From positions 1-59,187 of IMG/VR virus record IMGVR_UViG_3300031565_000029: a stretch of DNA of 59,187 nt, one strand, 5' to 3'. Each line of letters begins with the position of its first letter. Position 1 is the stretch's first letter. The DNA is from a virus. Below the pieces are notes generated by a model. It did not search any database and had not been told where the DNA came from. It saw nothing but the letters and a program-made list of their open reading frames with translations. Below are positions 36,971 to 45,951 of the stretch, piece by piece. The position numbers and the translations under genes are program-made.

Positions 36971-38007
36971 AGAAGCCAATCTGGTATTTCAGTGTTATGG
37001 GTTCCAACCGTGGCGACAAAGCAATACGGGAGGCCGTTAAAACCCAACTAAGTAAACGGGTAGATGCCCCGATAGCGTTTTTCAGTTGCAAGACAGACCT
37101 ATTGGACATGAACCGTATCAACCAGTTAAACGAAGAAGGATCAATGCTGTTAATCGCGGGTTCCGGCCTCTATTCCAACTATGACTTGGAGAGCGGCTTC
37201 TATTTTAGGTGTAATCCAGACAACTTTAAACACATAAAAGTTCCTATAGTGCTACTCAGCATAGGAATGAATAACCATTTAGAGATGGACCGATTCGGCC
37301 CACTACAACCAGACACCCTTAAAAATATAAAGGAGTTAAACCAACTAGCCTCACACACATCGACAAGAGACCATAGGACACTAAGAATGTTGTATGACCT
37401 GGGTATTGAAAAAGCAGCCTTCGTACCCGATCCAGCCATGTTCTGCCCCAAAACCGCGTTTCCATTCCAACCAAAAAATACTCGTTTAGTTGGTTTAAGT
37501 ATCGCCCAACACGCAACCATGTTAAAACATCGGCGACAGAAGATAATTGAATTATTCATCGGAGTTTGCCACGCTCTAGATGCCCGAGGTTATACCCCCA
37601 TCTTCATCAGCCACGATGCCTTAGAACACAACATATATGAAGACTTGAAAGCACAATATCCGGCTCTTCTCTATTATAGCAATGACTCGCCAAGGGAGAT
37701 GATGTCTCTATATGAGAAATGCGAGTTCACTATAGGTGTTCGCTGTCACTCAAACATCATGAGCTTTGGTTCCTGTACACCATTCATCTGTTTAGCTTAT
37801 GACCAGAAACAAGTAGAGTTCTGCAAGATAGCCGGGGTCATCCCAATCCTGTTATCTAATAACCCGGAACTTGACCAGATACTATATTATGTTGATCGTC
37901 TTCAAGAAGACTTTATACTAACAAAAAGAGATATGTCTCGCCGTTGGCTCGATCTATATAAAATCTTTGCTACCTCGATGGATGAAATCGCGAGGTTGGT
38001 AAAATAG
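36967..38007 (+). CDS. Polysaccharide pyruvyltransferase-like protein (346 aa)
   Basis: A TTG at 36,967 overlaps the previous stop (TTGA); GGGGGG lies upstream. The order WYFSVMGSNRGDKAIREA near the start, VPIVLLSIGMN, DPAMFCPK and the C-terminal FTIGVRCHSNIMSFGSCTPFI matches the CsaB/PssM pyruvyltransferase family, which adds a pyruvate ketal to sugars using phosphoenolpyruvate. It would put a negative charge on the virion glycan. Confidence 0.75.
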   Translation: MKKPIWYFSVMGSNRGDKAIREAVKTQLSKRVDAPIAFFSCKTDLLDMNRINQLNEEGSMLLIAGSGLYSNYDLESGFYFRCNPDNFKHIKVPIVLLSIGMNNHLEMDRFGPLQPDTLKNIKELNQLASHTSTRDHRTLRMLYDLGIEKAAFVPDPAMFCPKTAFPFQPKNTRLVGLSIAQHATMLKHRRQKIIELFIGVCHALDARGYTPIFISHDALEHNIYEDLKAQYPALLYYSNDSPREMMSLYEKCEFTIGVRCHSNIMSFGSCTPFICLAYDQKQVEFCKIAGVIPILLSNNPELDQILYYVDRLQEDFILTKRDMSRRWLDLYKIFATSMDEIARLVK

Positions 38008-38826
38008 GTGGAAGTATATCATAATAAATCTTTCAAGGATTTAACCACCTTCAAGATAGGGGGACCAATAAACAACCTCTACTATCCTGCAACAACCAAG
38101 GAACTAGCAACCCTATTATCGACTCGCCACAAGTTTCACATCATAGGTGCTGGAAGCAAGATTCTGGCGGGGGATGGCCCATTTGAGAACGTTATCTGCA
38201 CCCAACGACTCAACCGACTTCACTTTAAAGGAAACACATTAAGAGTCGATGCCGGGGCATACGCCCCCACAATCTCCCTTGAATGTTCAAAACGGGGATT
38301 ATCTGGGACCGAGTTTCTCATAGACATTCCAGCCACCATTGGAGGTGCGGTGTTCATGAACGCGGGTTTCATGGGGCATGATATGAGCCAAACCTGTGCC
38401 TCAGTTGAATATGTATCCTTCAATGGAAAAATAAAGGAAACCACGGATATACGTTGGGCTCGTCGATGGTGCAGTCTTCAAGGGGTAGGTGTGATCACCT
38501 CAGTTACGTTGAATCTAACCCCCGAGGATACCGATAAAATAATGGCACGACTAGAAGAGTATCATAAAATACGGGCAACCTGTCAACCTCAAGGTATGGC
38601 GAGTGCGGGGGGTATATTCATCAACCACCGAGTCTTACCGGGTATCTTGAAGGGGTTGCCCTATTTAAGATATGGTGATGCTGAGATAGTGGAAAGGAGT
38701 CCGAACTTTATTGTTAACCACGGGTCGGCAACGTTTGGTGATGTTGTTCATCTAATTAATCTAATAGAGAAACACGCCCATGTTCTCGGGCTTTCCATGG
38801 ATAGAGAAATAAAAATCGTGGAGTGA
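38008..38826 (+). CDS. MurB-like FAD-dependent reductase (272 aa)
   Basis: It starts with GTG directly after the previous stop. The FAD-binding landmarks of UDP-N-acetylenolpyruvoylglucosamine reductase are present: TTFKIGGP, FHIIGAGSKIL, LIDIPATIGGAVFMNAG, and the C-terminal NFIVNHGSATFGDVVHLI with a final REIKIVE (glutamate kept). Where MurB has the proton-donating serine in a GS-x-F motif, this protein reads SAGGIFIN, with glycine. It may act on another enolpyruvyl or keto sugar. A muramate enzyme in an archaeal virus is notable. Confidence 0.75.
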   Translation: MEVYHNKSFKDLTTFKIGGPINNLYYPATTKELATLLSTRHKFHIIGAGSKILAGDGPFENVICTQRLNRLHFKGNTLRVDAGAYAPTISLECSKRGLSGTEFLIDIPATIGGAVFMNAGFMGHDMSQTCASVEYVSFNGKIKETTDIRWARRWCSLQGVGVITSVTLNLTPEDTDKIMARLEEYHKIRATCQPQGMASAGGIFINHRVLPGILKGLPYLRYGDAEIVERSPNFIVNHGSATFGDVVHLINLIEKHAHVLGLSMDREIKIVE

Positions 38827-38833
38827 TAAGTTT

Positions 38834-39778
38834 ATGGGTTGGAGAGACATTCTTTTAACCGGAACTACCGGATTCATCGGAACCGAATTGCTTCCCAAAC
38901 TAAAAGAACGAGGATACCGCGTCTTCACCCTAGAACGATACGTCACTGGACGCATGGGAAAAATCAGGAACCCATCAGACGATCTATGGTTTGCCGACCT
39001 AAAAGACGTATTCAGCCTCACAAAAGTCATCCAAAAGATACAACCAGACATCGTAATCCATCTCGGGGCAATCACCTCAGTAGAGTATTCCTATCGGCAC
39101 CCTCAAGAGGTATTGGAAACCAACTTCCTTGGAACGGTGAACCTAGCAGAACTATGTCGTCGATACGTCCCTAACTTCCAGCAATTCATCTTCGCCAGCA
39201 CCGCCGAAGTCTACGGAGTATGTGAGGAACTTAACAAAAACGAAACGTTAACCGACCTCATCCCCAATAGCCCCTATTCCGTTAGCAAATATGCAAGCGA
39301 AAAATATCTTCACTATCTCCATAAAGCATACAACTTACCCATCACAATCTTCCGCATGTTCAACAGTTATGGACGCAAACGAGACAACTTCTTCGTAGTA
39401 GAGAAAACCATCGACCAGATGCTACACGAAGAAACCTGTTACCTCGGAGACCCTGAGCCTGTAAGAGACTTCCTTCACTACAAAGACCAATTAAACGCTT
39501 ATTTAGTGGCACTTGAAAACCCAGACGCGATAGGTGAAACATTTAACGTAAGTTCAGGGATTGGTGTATCAATTAAGGAGCTTGCAGATAAAGTTGCTGA
39601 GTTAACGGAGTTCAAAGGCGACGTTGTTTGGAGAAGTATGCCTCGGCGTCCACTTGATATAATGCATCTTGTGGGATCAAACGAGAAGATACACCGGGTT
39701 CTAGATGTACCTGACCCCGTGTCTCTTGACGAAGGATTAATGAAAACAATAGATTGGTGGCGAAACATTGAAGTTTGA
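38834..39778 (+). CDS. NAD-dependent sugar epimerase/dehydratase (314 aa)
   Basis: It is an extended short-chain dehydrogenase: GTTGFIGTEL at 11-20 binds NAD, HLGAITSVEYS follows, and the catalytic YxxxK is SPYSVSKYASEKY with FRMFNSYG. It probably makes a 4-keto or epimerised nucleotide sugar that the next two enzymes use. The exact substrate (UDP-, dTDP- or GDP-sugar) cannot be told. Confidence 0.85.
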   Translation: MGWRDILLTGTTGFIGTELLPKLKERGYRVFTLERYVTGRMGKIRNPSDDLWFADLKDVFSLTKVIQKIQPDIVIHLGAITSVEYSYRHPQEVLETNFLGTVNLAELCRRYVPNFQQFIFASTAEVYGVCEELNKNETLTDLIPNSPYSVSKYASEKYLHYLHKAYNLPITIFRMFNSYGRKRDNFFVVEKTIDQMLHEETCYLGDPEPVRDFLHYKDQLNAYLVALENPDAIGETFNVSSGIGVSIKELADKVAELTEFKGDVVWRSMPRRPLDIMHLVGSNEKIHRVLDVPDPVSLDEGLMKTIDWWRNIEV

Positions 39779-40148
39779 GAAAATTCATGGGGATAATCGT
39801 GGAGAAATCTATCTAGTTTTAGATGCTCTCCAAGAGGGACGAGAACTAACTCTTTTTACAACCAGAAAAGGATATGCCCGTGGCGGGTGTATCCATAAAA
39901 AAAGCGGTGAAAGCTGCGTTGTCATTAAAGGTGAAATCAAGTACTGGATAGGTGACAATGAACCGATTATTATGTCTCGTGGAGATACCTGTTATATTGA
40001 AGCTGGTGTGCCTCATTACTTTGTTGCGTTAACGGAGGAAACCGTTGTGATGGAGTGGGGTGCGCTGCCAGAGGAAAAGAAGGAAAAGTATCCACCATCA
40101 CGATTCATAGTCGATATCATCAACAAAAGAAGGAGTGGCGTAAGATGA
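39768..40148 (+). CDS. Cupin sugar 3,4-ketoisomerase-like (126 aa)
   Basis: It starts with TTG inside the end of the epimerase gene. A single cupin domain shows GGCIHKKSGESCVVIKGEIKYW, GDTCYIEAGVPHYF and the usual spacing of metal or substrate histidines, as in FdtA/WxcM-type enzymes that move the keto group before amination. It is translationally coupled to its neighbours. Confidence 0.65.
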   Translation: MKFEKIHGDNRGEIYLVLDALQEGRELTLFTTRKGYARGGCIHKKSGESCVVIKGEIKYWIGDNEPIIMSRGDTCYIEAGVPHYFVALTEETVVMEWGALPEEKKEKYPPSRFIVDIINKRRSGVR

Positions 40149-40681
40149 AGTTTAGAATAAAACAGCACCCAGATTCTGGACCATTCTCCTATGAATGGTA
40201 TAATAACCTATATGATAAAATAGATTACACTGACCAAATTGTACTAGACCTCGGGGCAGATTGGGGAAGAACACCCGATCTTTTCCTTCAAAAAGGAGCG
40301 AAAAAAGTTATAGCCGTAGAAGGCAAGAAAGAATGGTATGACCTTCTAGAGGAGAACTCGAAAATAATAGAAGGCATTATACCTATTTTCATGTGGCTAG
40401 AGAATCCCAGTGACATATCAAATCTTATTAAAAAATATAAACCAGACATCGTAAAGATCGCAACGCGGCCTTGGTGTTCATGTGAAAACTGGCTTCTAGA
40501 TATACCAGTAGATATAATTACATCGGTCTCTAAATATGTCTTATTGACTTCACAAAGGAAAGAACAAAAAGTAAAGATAGAGAAAATAGAAAACCTGTTT
40601 AGAAATCTTAGTTACGATGTAAACATAAAAATGCATCATGTTCCCGTTATAACAGCGGTTTCACAGAGAACAAAACTATGA
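40145..40681 (+). CDS. SAM-dependent methyltransferase, FkbM-like (178 aa)
   Basis: The ATG at 40,145 overlaps the previous stop. IVLDLGADWGRTPDLFLQKGAKKVIAVEGK is a clear class I SAM-binding motif with the acidic residue of motif II. The short length suits a sugar O- or N-methyltransferase. Confidence 0.65.
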   Translation: MKFRIKQHPDSGPFSYEWYNNLYDKIDYTDQIVLDLGADWGRTPDLFLQKGAKKVIAVEGKKEWYDLLEENSKIIEGIIPIFMWLENPSDISNLIKKYKPDIVKIATRPWCSCENWLLDIPVDIITSVSKYVLLTSQRKEQKVKIEKIENLFRNLSYDVNIKMHHVPVITAVSQRTKL

Positions 40682-41781
40682 TACCCCTATTTTCACCCTT
40701 CATCCCACCCGAAGCTGGAGACGCCGTAAAGCAAGTCATTGACTCAGGGTGGATAAACACAGGACCAAAAGAACAACTATTTAGAGAACGTTTACAGGAA
40801 AAATTTGGGTTCCCACATTGTGTGGCAACAAGTTCCTGCACAGGATCACTAAGAGCCTCATTAGCCACGTTAGGCATTACCTGTGGAGACGAAGTGATAA
40901 CGACACCGTGGACAATGATCGCTACAAACACCGTCATCTTGGAACAAGGCGCTACACCGATATTCGCCGACATTGAGTATGATACACTGAACATCGACCC
41001 AGAGGACGTTGTACGGAAGATAACGGATAAGACGAAAGCCATTATGTGCGTCCATTATGCGGGGGCACCCTGTAACTTAGATGCGTTAAGAAAAATAGCT
41101 AAGGATAATGACCTAACGCTTGTTGAGGACGCGGCACAGGCGTTAGGAGCCAAGTACCACAATAAATATGTTGGGGCAACAGGTAAACTAGTTAACTTCT
41201 CGTTTCAAGCCATAAAGACCATAACGTCAGGGGACGGAGGCGTAATAGCCACCGACAGCGAAAAACTCTACGAGGAACTTCAAACCCGCGTCTGGTTTGG
41301 CATCGACAAAAAGCGGAGACAGAAAACCGTGTTAGGTCCACTCCCTCACGATGTTGAGGTGCTTGGATTCAAATACAATATGAACGACATCGCCGCCGCC
41401 CTTGGCTTAGTTGGACTAGATCACTTTGATGAATCATTAGCAAAGCGTAAGGCAGTTGCACAGCATTACCGAGACGAACTTCAAAACCTTAATGATATAA
41501 CATTATTGAATTATCCCACTAACATAGAATCCGCATGCTGGATGTTCCCAATCCATGTGAAAAACCGGTTACAGTTCGCAGAGTATATGCGGCGTAACGG
41601 TGTAGAGGTAAGCGTCCACTATCCACGAAACGACGGCTACACGATATTCGGTGGCAAACAAGACCTTCCAGTAACTAAACAAGTGGATGCCGATATCATC
41701 CATATCCCGATACACGCCAACCTGTCAGAACAACAGGTGGCACAAGTCATAGATGTGGTGCGTGGTTGGCATGGTTATTAA
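40678..41781 (+). CDS. DegT/DnrJ/EryC1 sugar aminotransferase (367 aa)
   Basis: It has the family's landmarks: SGWINTGPKEQLFRERL at the start, CVATSSCTGSL, the PLP-lysine segment FQAIKTITSGDGGVI, and a C-terminal SVHYPRN-type motif. It would transfer an amino group to a keto-sugar nucleotide made by the epimerase and cupin isomerase upstream. Length is normal. Confidence 0.88.
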   Translation: MIPLFSPFIPPEAGDAVKQVIDSGWINTGPKEQLFRERLQEKFGFPHCVATSSCTGSLRASLATLGITCGDEVITTPWTMIATNTVILEQGATPIFADIEYDTLNIDPEDVVRKITDKTKAIMCVHYAGAPCNLDALRKIAKDNDLTLVEDAAQALGAKYHNKYVGATGKLVNFSFQAIKTITSGDGGVIATDSEKLYEELQTRVWFGIDKKRRQKTVLGPLPHDVEVLGFKYNMNDIAAALGLVGLDHFDESLAKRKAVAQHYRDELQNLNDITLLNYPTNIESACWMFPIHVKNRLQFAEYMRRNGVEVSVHYPRNDGYTIFGGKQDLPVTKQVDADIIHIPIHANLSEQQVAQVIDVVRGWHGY

Positions 41782-42676
41782 AGTCTACAGCATAGCAAGC
41801 TGGGATGTCTGTGACCTCTACGGGGAACCCACCACCGAATATCAGCGACAACTAAGGTTCTCACCAGAAGGAGATGGGCGCTGGGGCAACATCCAGATCG
41901 TAGATAACTTTGACGAAGCCGACATTTACGTTCAGTTCTGGCCTGACAAGACGGGGCAACGGCACAAGTGTCCACCAGGAACAGTCATAAACTTGATGCG
42001 AGAGGCAACCCACTGTATTCCGAAGCCTAGTAGGATTGGACGCGAGACACTTTACAGTCGGTGGGTATCGATGGATCATAACCCGCAGGGCTGGTGGATC
42101 GGTAAAACCTATAAAGAACTAGCGTCAAACGACTTTCCACAAAAAACCAAGACGTTGTCCTATGTCACTTCGGGCAGACAGTTTCTACGAGGACATAAAC
42201 TACGCCTTCAGTTTACCACAAAGTTCGCACAGACTTATCCTGGTGTTCTAGACTTATATGGGAAAAACATTGGCGGCTACAACCTCGCTAGAATTAAGGG
42301 ATATAAGGGGAACGTTAAAGATAAGTGGGATGGGCTCGCACCGTATCGATACTCGTTCGCGTTTAACAATATCTACGAGAAAAACTATTTCGACGAAAAA
42401 CTGGGGGACGTCATATTGGCTGGGTGTACGCCCATCTTCTATGGGTGCCCTAACATCGGAGACTTCTTCCCAGAGGGGTCATACTATTATTTAGATATTA
42501 CCAAACCGGGAGCCGTAAAGGAAGCTTTTGATGTTATCAATAGTGATTATAGAGAAGAGAATCTCGACGCACTGAAGAAGGCTAAGGATTTATGGCTTAA
42601 CAAATACAGTCTTCAACCAACGGTTCATAAAATAGTGAATGAGTTAATAGAAGCAGGTAAACTAAACCTAAAGTAG
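41771..42676 (+). CDS. GT10 (fucosyltransferase-like) glycosyltransferase (301 aa)
   Basis: The ATG at 41,771 overlaps the previous gene by 11 nt. The C-terminal YRYSFAFNNIYEKNYFDEKLGDVILAG and CTPIFYGCPNIGDFFP match the GT10 alpha-1,3-fucosyltransferase motif (the F-x-F-x4-N and EKL-x8-AG pattern). It closes the glycan island. Confidence 0.65.
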   Translation: MVIKVYSIASWDVCDLYGEPTTEYQRQLRFSPEGDGRWGNIQIVDNFDEADIYVQFWPDKTGQRHKCPPGTVINLMREATHCIPKPSRIGRETLYSRWVSMDHNPQGWWIGKTYKELASNDFPQKTKTLSYVTSGRQFLRGHKLRLQFTTKFAQTYPGVLDLYGKNIGGYNLARIKGYKGNVKDKWDGLAPYRYSFAFNNIYEKNYFDEKLGDVILAGCTPIFYGCPNIGDFFPEGSYYYLDITKPGAVKEAFDVINSDYREENLDALKKAKDLWLNKYSLQPTVHKIVNELIEAGKLNLK

Positions 42677-42695
42677 ATTGTAATCCATAAGAGTG

Positions 42696-42715
42696 CCTAG
42701 AGAGGCACTAGGAGA
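42696..42715 (+). other. Hairpin between the glycan island and the connector gene
   Basis: GTGCCT and AGGCAC form a perfect 6-bp stem with a 4-nt loop, followed by AGGAGATG, the ribosome binding site of the next gene. It could be a weak terminator or a translation control hairpin. Confidence 0.35.
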
Positions 42716-42724
42716 TGTAAAAAA

Positions 42725-43378
42725 ATGGCAGTTAGATACTGTTCGGCGTTCGATGTCGCAATCTTCGGTCAAGTTGAGTATCAGCAGATAGGCTTCGCAA
42801 GTCTCGCAGATTACACCAACTGGGTACACGGCACCCTCATATATAAAGCCATGGACTTCGTCGACAACTATTGCCGACACAACTTCCAAGACAACACGGG
42901 TACAATCTACGTCGACGGCAGATGTAGGGAAACCGTGCACGTAACATCCTCTGGCGTAGTGACGAGGTGGCCTGACTCATATCCCGAGTTCCCAATAGGG
43001 TTAATGCCCATCCCGCTTATGAGGGTCACGGGTATCAGCATCGACGGCGTCGCCCAGACACTTAGCAACTTCCGTAGCTATAACACCCATGTCGCCTATA
43101 GGTGGGGAGGGGCTTTCAACGAGGGGCGGCAGAACGTCATGATAACCGCTAGATTTGGGTATGGTACTGTTCCACATGATATACAATACGTTACGGCTCA
43201 GTTATGCAGTAACATGTTAGCGGACATGGTGAGGCGTCGAATGGTTGTCGACCTCGTTACACCCATCATGGAAGGCGGGGGAGATGTCGGCATATTATTC
43301 AGGTCTCCAAAGGTGTTGACGGAAAACGAAAAAAGTATTTTAAACAAATATAGATATCATTCAGCGGAGATAACATAG
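42725..43378 (+). CDS. Head-tail connector protein (217 aa)
   Basis: Position after head genes, length near 200 and the helical core (VTAQLCSNMLADMVRRRMV) with a beta insert fit a gp6/gp15-type connector that binds under the portal. The start has an AGGAG. The family link is by context and pattern, not by a diagnostic motif. Confidence 0.55.
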   Translation: MAVRYCSAFDVAIFGQVEYQQIGFASLADYTNWVHGTLIYKAMDFVDNYCRHNFQDNTGTIYVDGRCRETVHVTSSGVVTRWPDSYPEFPIGLMPIPLMRVTGISIDGVAQTLSNFRSYNTHVAYRWGGAFNEGRQNVMITARFGYGTVPHDIQYVTAQLCSNMLADMVRRRMVVDLVTPIMEGGGDVGILFRSPKVLTENEKSILNKYRYHSAEIT

Positions 43379-43888
43379 TTGGCGTACGTCACAATCCCGC
43401 AGGGAATACGGAACGCATTAGTCACTAACTGGTTATTAGCGGTTGGGTTGACTGATGTGAATCACATCAACTTCGACACGGGCTGGGTTGACCTAAAACA
43501 GTTACGCGCAACAAACATGACGGCGCAGGTGATCGTCAGCGGTCCCATAGCTGGGCCTATTAGATACTTCGGGCCTGACGTGAGTGCGTTGGGTGTCGTC
43601 GCTCCTGGGTTGCGGTTGTTAACCTATCATCGATACGTGGTTAACATCTGGGTGCCTATTCCGCCGGGTGATCTGCGTCTGGTTTGGGATGATTACGCGG
43701 AGGAGATACGTTTCGAGGTTATCAGAATCTTGAATGAGCAGCGTAGCGGCTTCTCGGCGGTTCCGCCTGGCTGCCCGGTGATAATGTTTGAGATACCGTT
43801 GGATGCTGGTCGCGCCCTTCATGAACTGGATGTGACGCCGAGGATTCTTCGTTACGAGATAACGTTCCAAGTGGACACCATGTCATAG
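43379..43888 (+). CDS. Neck/tail-completion-like protein (169 aa)
   Basis: It starts with TTG immediately after the connector stop. Beta-rich with IPPGDLRLVWDDYAEEIRFEV and a final RYEITFQVDTMS, it resembles minor tail/neck proteins (gpU or gp17-like). Its size fits. Confidence 0.5.
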   Translation: MAYVTIPQGIRNALVTNWLLAVGLTDVNHINFDTGWVDLKQLRATNMTAQVIVSGPIAGPIRYFGPDVSALGVVAPGLRLLTYHRYVVNIWVPIPPGDLRLVWDDYAEEIRFEVIRILNEQRSGFSAVPPGCPVIMFEIPLDAGRALHELDVTPRILRYEITFQVDTMS

Positions 43889-43905
43889 TTTGTTAAGGGA
43901 TTAGA
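43883..43905 (+). promoter_or_regulatory. Weak dyad element
   Basis: The halves are TCATAGTT and GGATTAGA; the right half breaks the AA core. It covers the stop of the neck gene and the first base of the ATG at 43,905, the usual place for the element. Confidence 0.3.
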
Positions 43906-44408
43906 TGCAGAAAAGCTGCTGTATAGACATTGACGGTGTGTTAAATTGTTACCCCCAACCTTGGCTTCACTTTCTAAAGATTAGGGGTTATCCCTTTGAG
44001 AAAATAGGTGAAGCAAAGAGGGGTTTATCCTACGAAGATTATAACAACCTAAAAACCCTGTATAGACACAGCCTAGAGAAACGATACCAACAACCCCGAA
44101 AAGGCGCAACAGAGTTCACAGCAAAACTCACAGACATGGGATACCATATCATCCTAAAGACAAGCCGCCCCATCCAAGAACACCCCCACCTCATCGACTG
44201 GACACAAGACTGGCTAAAAGAACACGGCTTCACATACAACGAAACCATGTTCAACCGCCACCACCCCACCCAAATCCCCGACACACACCCAAACCTAGAA
44301 TTCATAGTAGACGACGACCAAGACACAATCATCCTCTTCCAGAAACTAGGCATACAGACCTTCCTATTTGACGACAACTTCGACAAGATATTGGAGGCAC
44401 TAAGATGA
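43905..44408 (+). CDS. HAD-superfamily phosphatase (167 aa)
   Basis: DIDGVLNCY near the start carries the nucleophile DxD, ILKTSRP near 80 the motif II Ser/Thr with following Arg, and FIVDDDQDT the C-terminal acidic motif. It resembles small HAD 5'-nucleotidases or sugar phosphatases. Given the next gene, it may dephosphorylate a sugar for the glycan. Confidence 0.7.
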   Translation: MQKSCCIDIDGVLNCYPQPWLHFLKIRGYPFEKIGEAKRGLSYEDYNNLKTLYRHSLEKRYQQPRKGATEFTAKLTDMGYHIILKTSRPIQEHPHLIDWTQDWLKEHGFTYNETMFNRHHPTQIPDTHPNLEFIVDDDQDTIILFQKLGIQTFLFDDNFDKILEALR

Positions 44409-45193
44409 AAGTGGCAACAATCATATCACACCGCAACCGACCCAAACTCGCCGACCACCTAGCTTACCGAATGGAAAAATTAACCCAAGTAGCACAAGTA
44501 GAAAACCACGTCCTAATCGTCGACTGTGGAAGCGACCCCAACAAACGGACCCGCCACCCAAGTTATTGGTATCCCGACCCAGAGTTTAAACTAGGAAAAA
44601 TATATGGCCACGTCATCGGCATTGAACTACTAGGCACGGACTATGACTATTATTGGCTCAACCACCCAGACCTAATATTCAACGATAATGAAACCCTGAA
44701 AACCTTGTTACGGGTGATGAACGAAAACAAGGACATAGGTCTATTAAGCCCACAATGTAACGGAACATACTCTGGAAAAGATGAACGCGGAGATAACCTA
44801 GACTGGCACCCAGTCGCCTGTGTGGACTACCTCAGCCTCCTCATCCGAGGCAAAGCACTACGAGAAGTGGGGACACTTGACCCCGATTTTCGATACTGTG
44901 TGGGGGCTGACCTTGACTACGGGTATCGGATGTGGGCGCGGGGTTGGAAGGTGGGTTACTGTGACGCTGTGGAGATGTATCATCTTGGGGGAACCACCTA
45001 CGGTGCCCCTGGGACGAACACTATAAGTAGAAAACAATATGAAACCCGTAGTGGCGTAGTCGCGTTTGAATTGTTGAAGCAGAAATACGGGGAACGATGG
45101 GGAGAACATATGAACCAAATCATGCCTGAAACCATACTGGGAAACCAGATTATGTATTGTTGGCGTGGAAGACAGAAAGTGAAACCAGAGTAA
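44405..45193 (+). CDS. GT2-like glycosyltransferase, separate from the island (262 aa)
   Basis: ATIISHRNRPKLADHL, VLIVDCGSDPNKRT, a WLNHPDLIF segment and FRYCVGADLDYGYRM follow the GT2 order, although the usual DxD is replaced by HPDL. It is cut off from the main island by the connector genes, and coupled to the HAD gene by a 4-nt overlap. Confidence 0.65.
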   Translation: MKVATIISHRNRPKLADHLAYRMEKLTQVAQVENHVLIVDCGSDPNKRTRHPSYWYPDPEFKLGKIYGHVIGIELLGTDYDYYWLNHPDLIFNDNETLKTLLRVMNENKDIGLLSPQCNGTYSGKDERGDNLDWHPVACVDYLSLLIRGKALREVGTLDPDFRYCVGADLDYGYRMWARGWKVGYCDAVEMYHLGGTTYGAPGTNTISRKQYETRSGVVAFELLKQKYGERWGEHMNQIMPETILGNQIMYCWRGRQKVKPE

Positions 45194-45199
45194 CGAAAA

Positions 45200-45222
45200 T
45201 CATAGTTTGAGGTGAACTAAGA
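45200..45222 (+). promoter_or_regulatory. 23-bp dyad element, copy 29
   Basis: The halves are TCATAGTT and AACTAAGA. It ends 2 nt before the ATG at 45,225 and includes the GAGGTGA ribosome binding site. Confidence 0.65.
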
Positions 45223-45224
45223 GA

Positions 45225-45491
45225 ATGGGAGAAATAGTTTTGGAGAAAATACGCAGATACACCTTCGACGAGTTGAAGGAAGAAATGAGTGAAGAGGACA
45301 CACTGTTCTCAGGGACAGGTGCCTTCGTCATAGGCATGACGTGGATAGACTATCAGCGCCTCAAGAAACAGCTTGAGGAGATGCCGGAGTTCCGCGTCAT
45401 CTATAAGACGTTCAGCACCGCACACCTTCGGATCGTTAAGAAGGAACAGTACGAAGAATTCCAGAAATGGCGAGGTGAAATACGTGAGTAA
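45225..45491 (+). CDS. Hypothetical protein before tail chaperones (88 aa)
   Basis: The protein is helical at both ends around a short beta core (SGTGAFVIGMTWIDYQRLKKQL). It overlaps the next gene by 8 nt and may be a tail-assembly factor. No family was recognised. Confidence 0.5.
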   Translation: MGEIVLEKIRRYTFDELKEEMSEEDTLFSGTGAFVIGMTWIDYQRLKKQLEEMPEFRVIYKTFSTAHLRIVKKEQYEEFQKWRGEIRE

Positions 45492-45951
45492 GAAGACGTT
45501 AGCCGAGACAAACCGTGAACGCATAGCGATGCTTGACCGCGCCGTGGAAAAGGAATACATGGATTTAGCCGAGGCGCGAAACCTATTCGACGTAGATGAT
45601 ATCTTCGACAACGCCACGAAGTCACGGAAACTGTTGCTGCCCGAACTAGGCGACGATAGTTTTCACGTCTACTGGTGTCCACTGAATTCAGTGGATCGTG
45701 TAGCCTTGTTGCGGATAGTAGACGAAAACAGTGAGGTTCAAATTGACCTACGTAATAGGCAGGCCATTTACTTGATGCTGAATAAGGCAGACCCACGCTG
45801 CACCGAGCAACTGATTCAGCGGATGCCTGCCTACTGGATAGACGTGATACTCACGAAGATCGGGGTAGAGCAGAACAGTTTTTTATCACCCCTCGTGAAA
45901 ACCGTCTTAAGTGGCTTGAAGCCAACTTCTCGGCCCAAAAGAAAGCCTTGA
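45484..45951 (+). CDS. Tail assembly chaperone, short form (155 aa)
   Basis: A GTG at 45,484 overlaps the previous stop. The helical chain precedes the tape-measure gene, exactly where phage G-type chaperones lie. Codons 132-134 contain the slippery heptamer T TTT TTA at 45,879-45,885; the normal frame ends 22 codons later in a basic tail (KPTSRPKRKP). Confidence 0.65.
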   Translation: MSKKTLAETNRERIAMLDRAVEKEYMDLAEARNLFDVDDIFDNATKSRKLLLPELGDDSFHVYWCPLNSVDRVALLRIVDENSEVQIDLRNRQAIYLMLNKADPRCTEQLIQRMPAYWIDVILTKIGVEQNSFLSPLVKTVLSGLKPTSRPKRKP

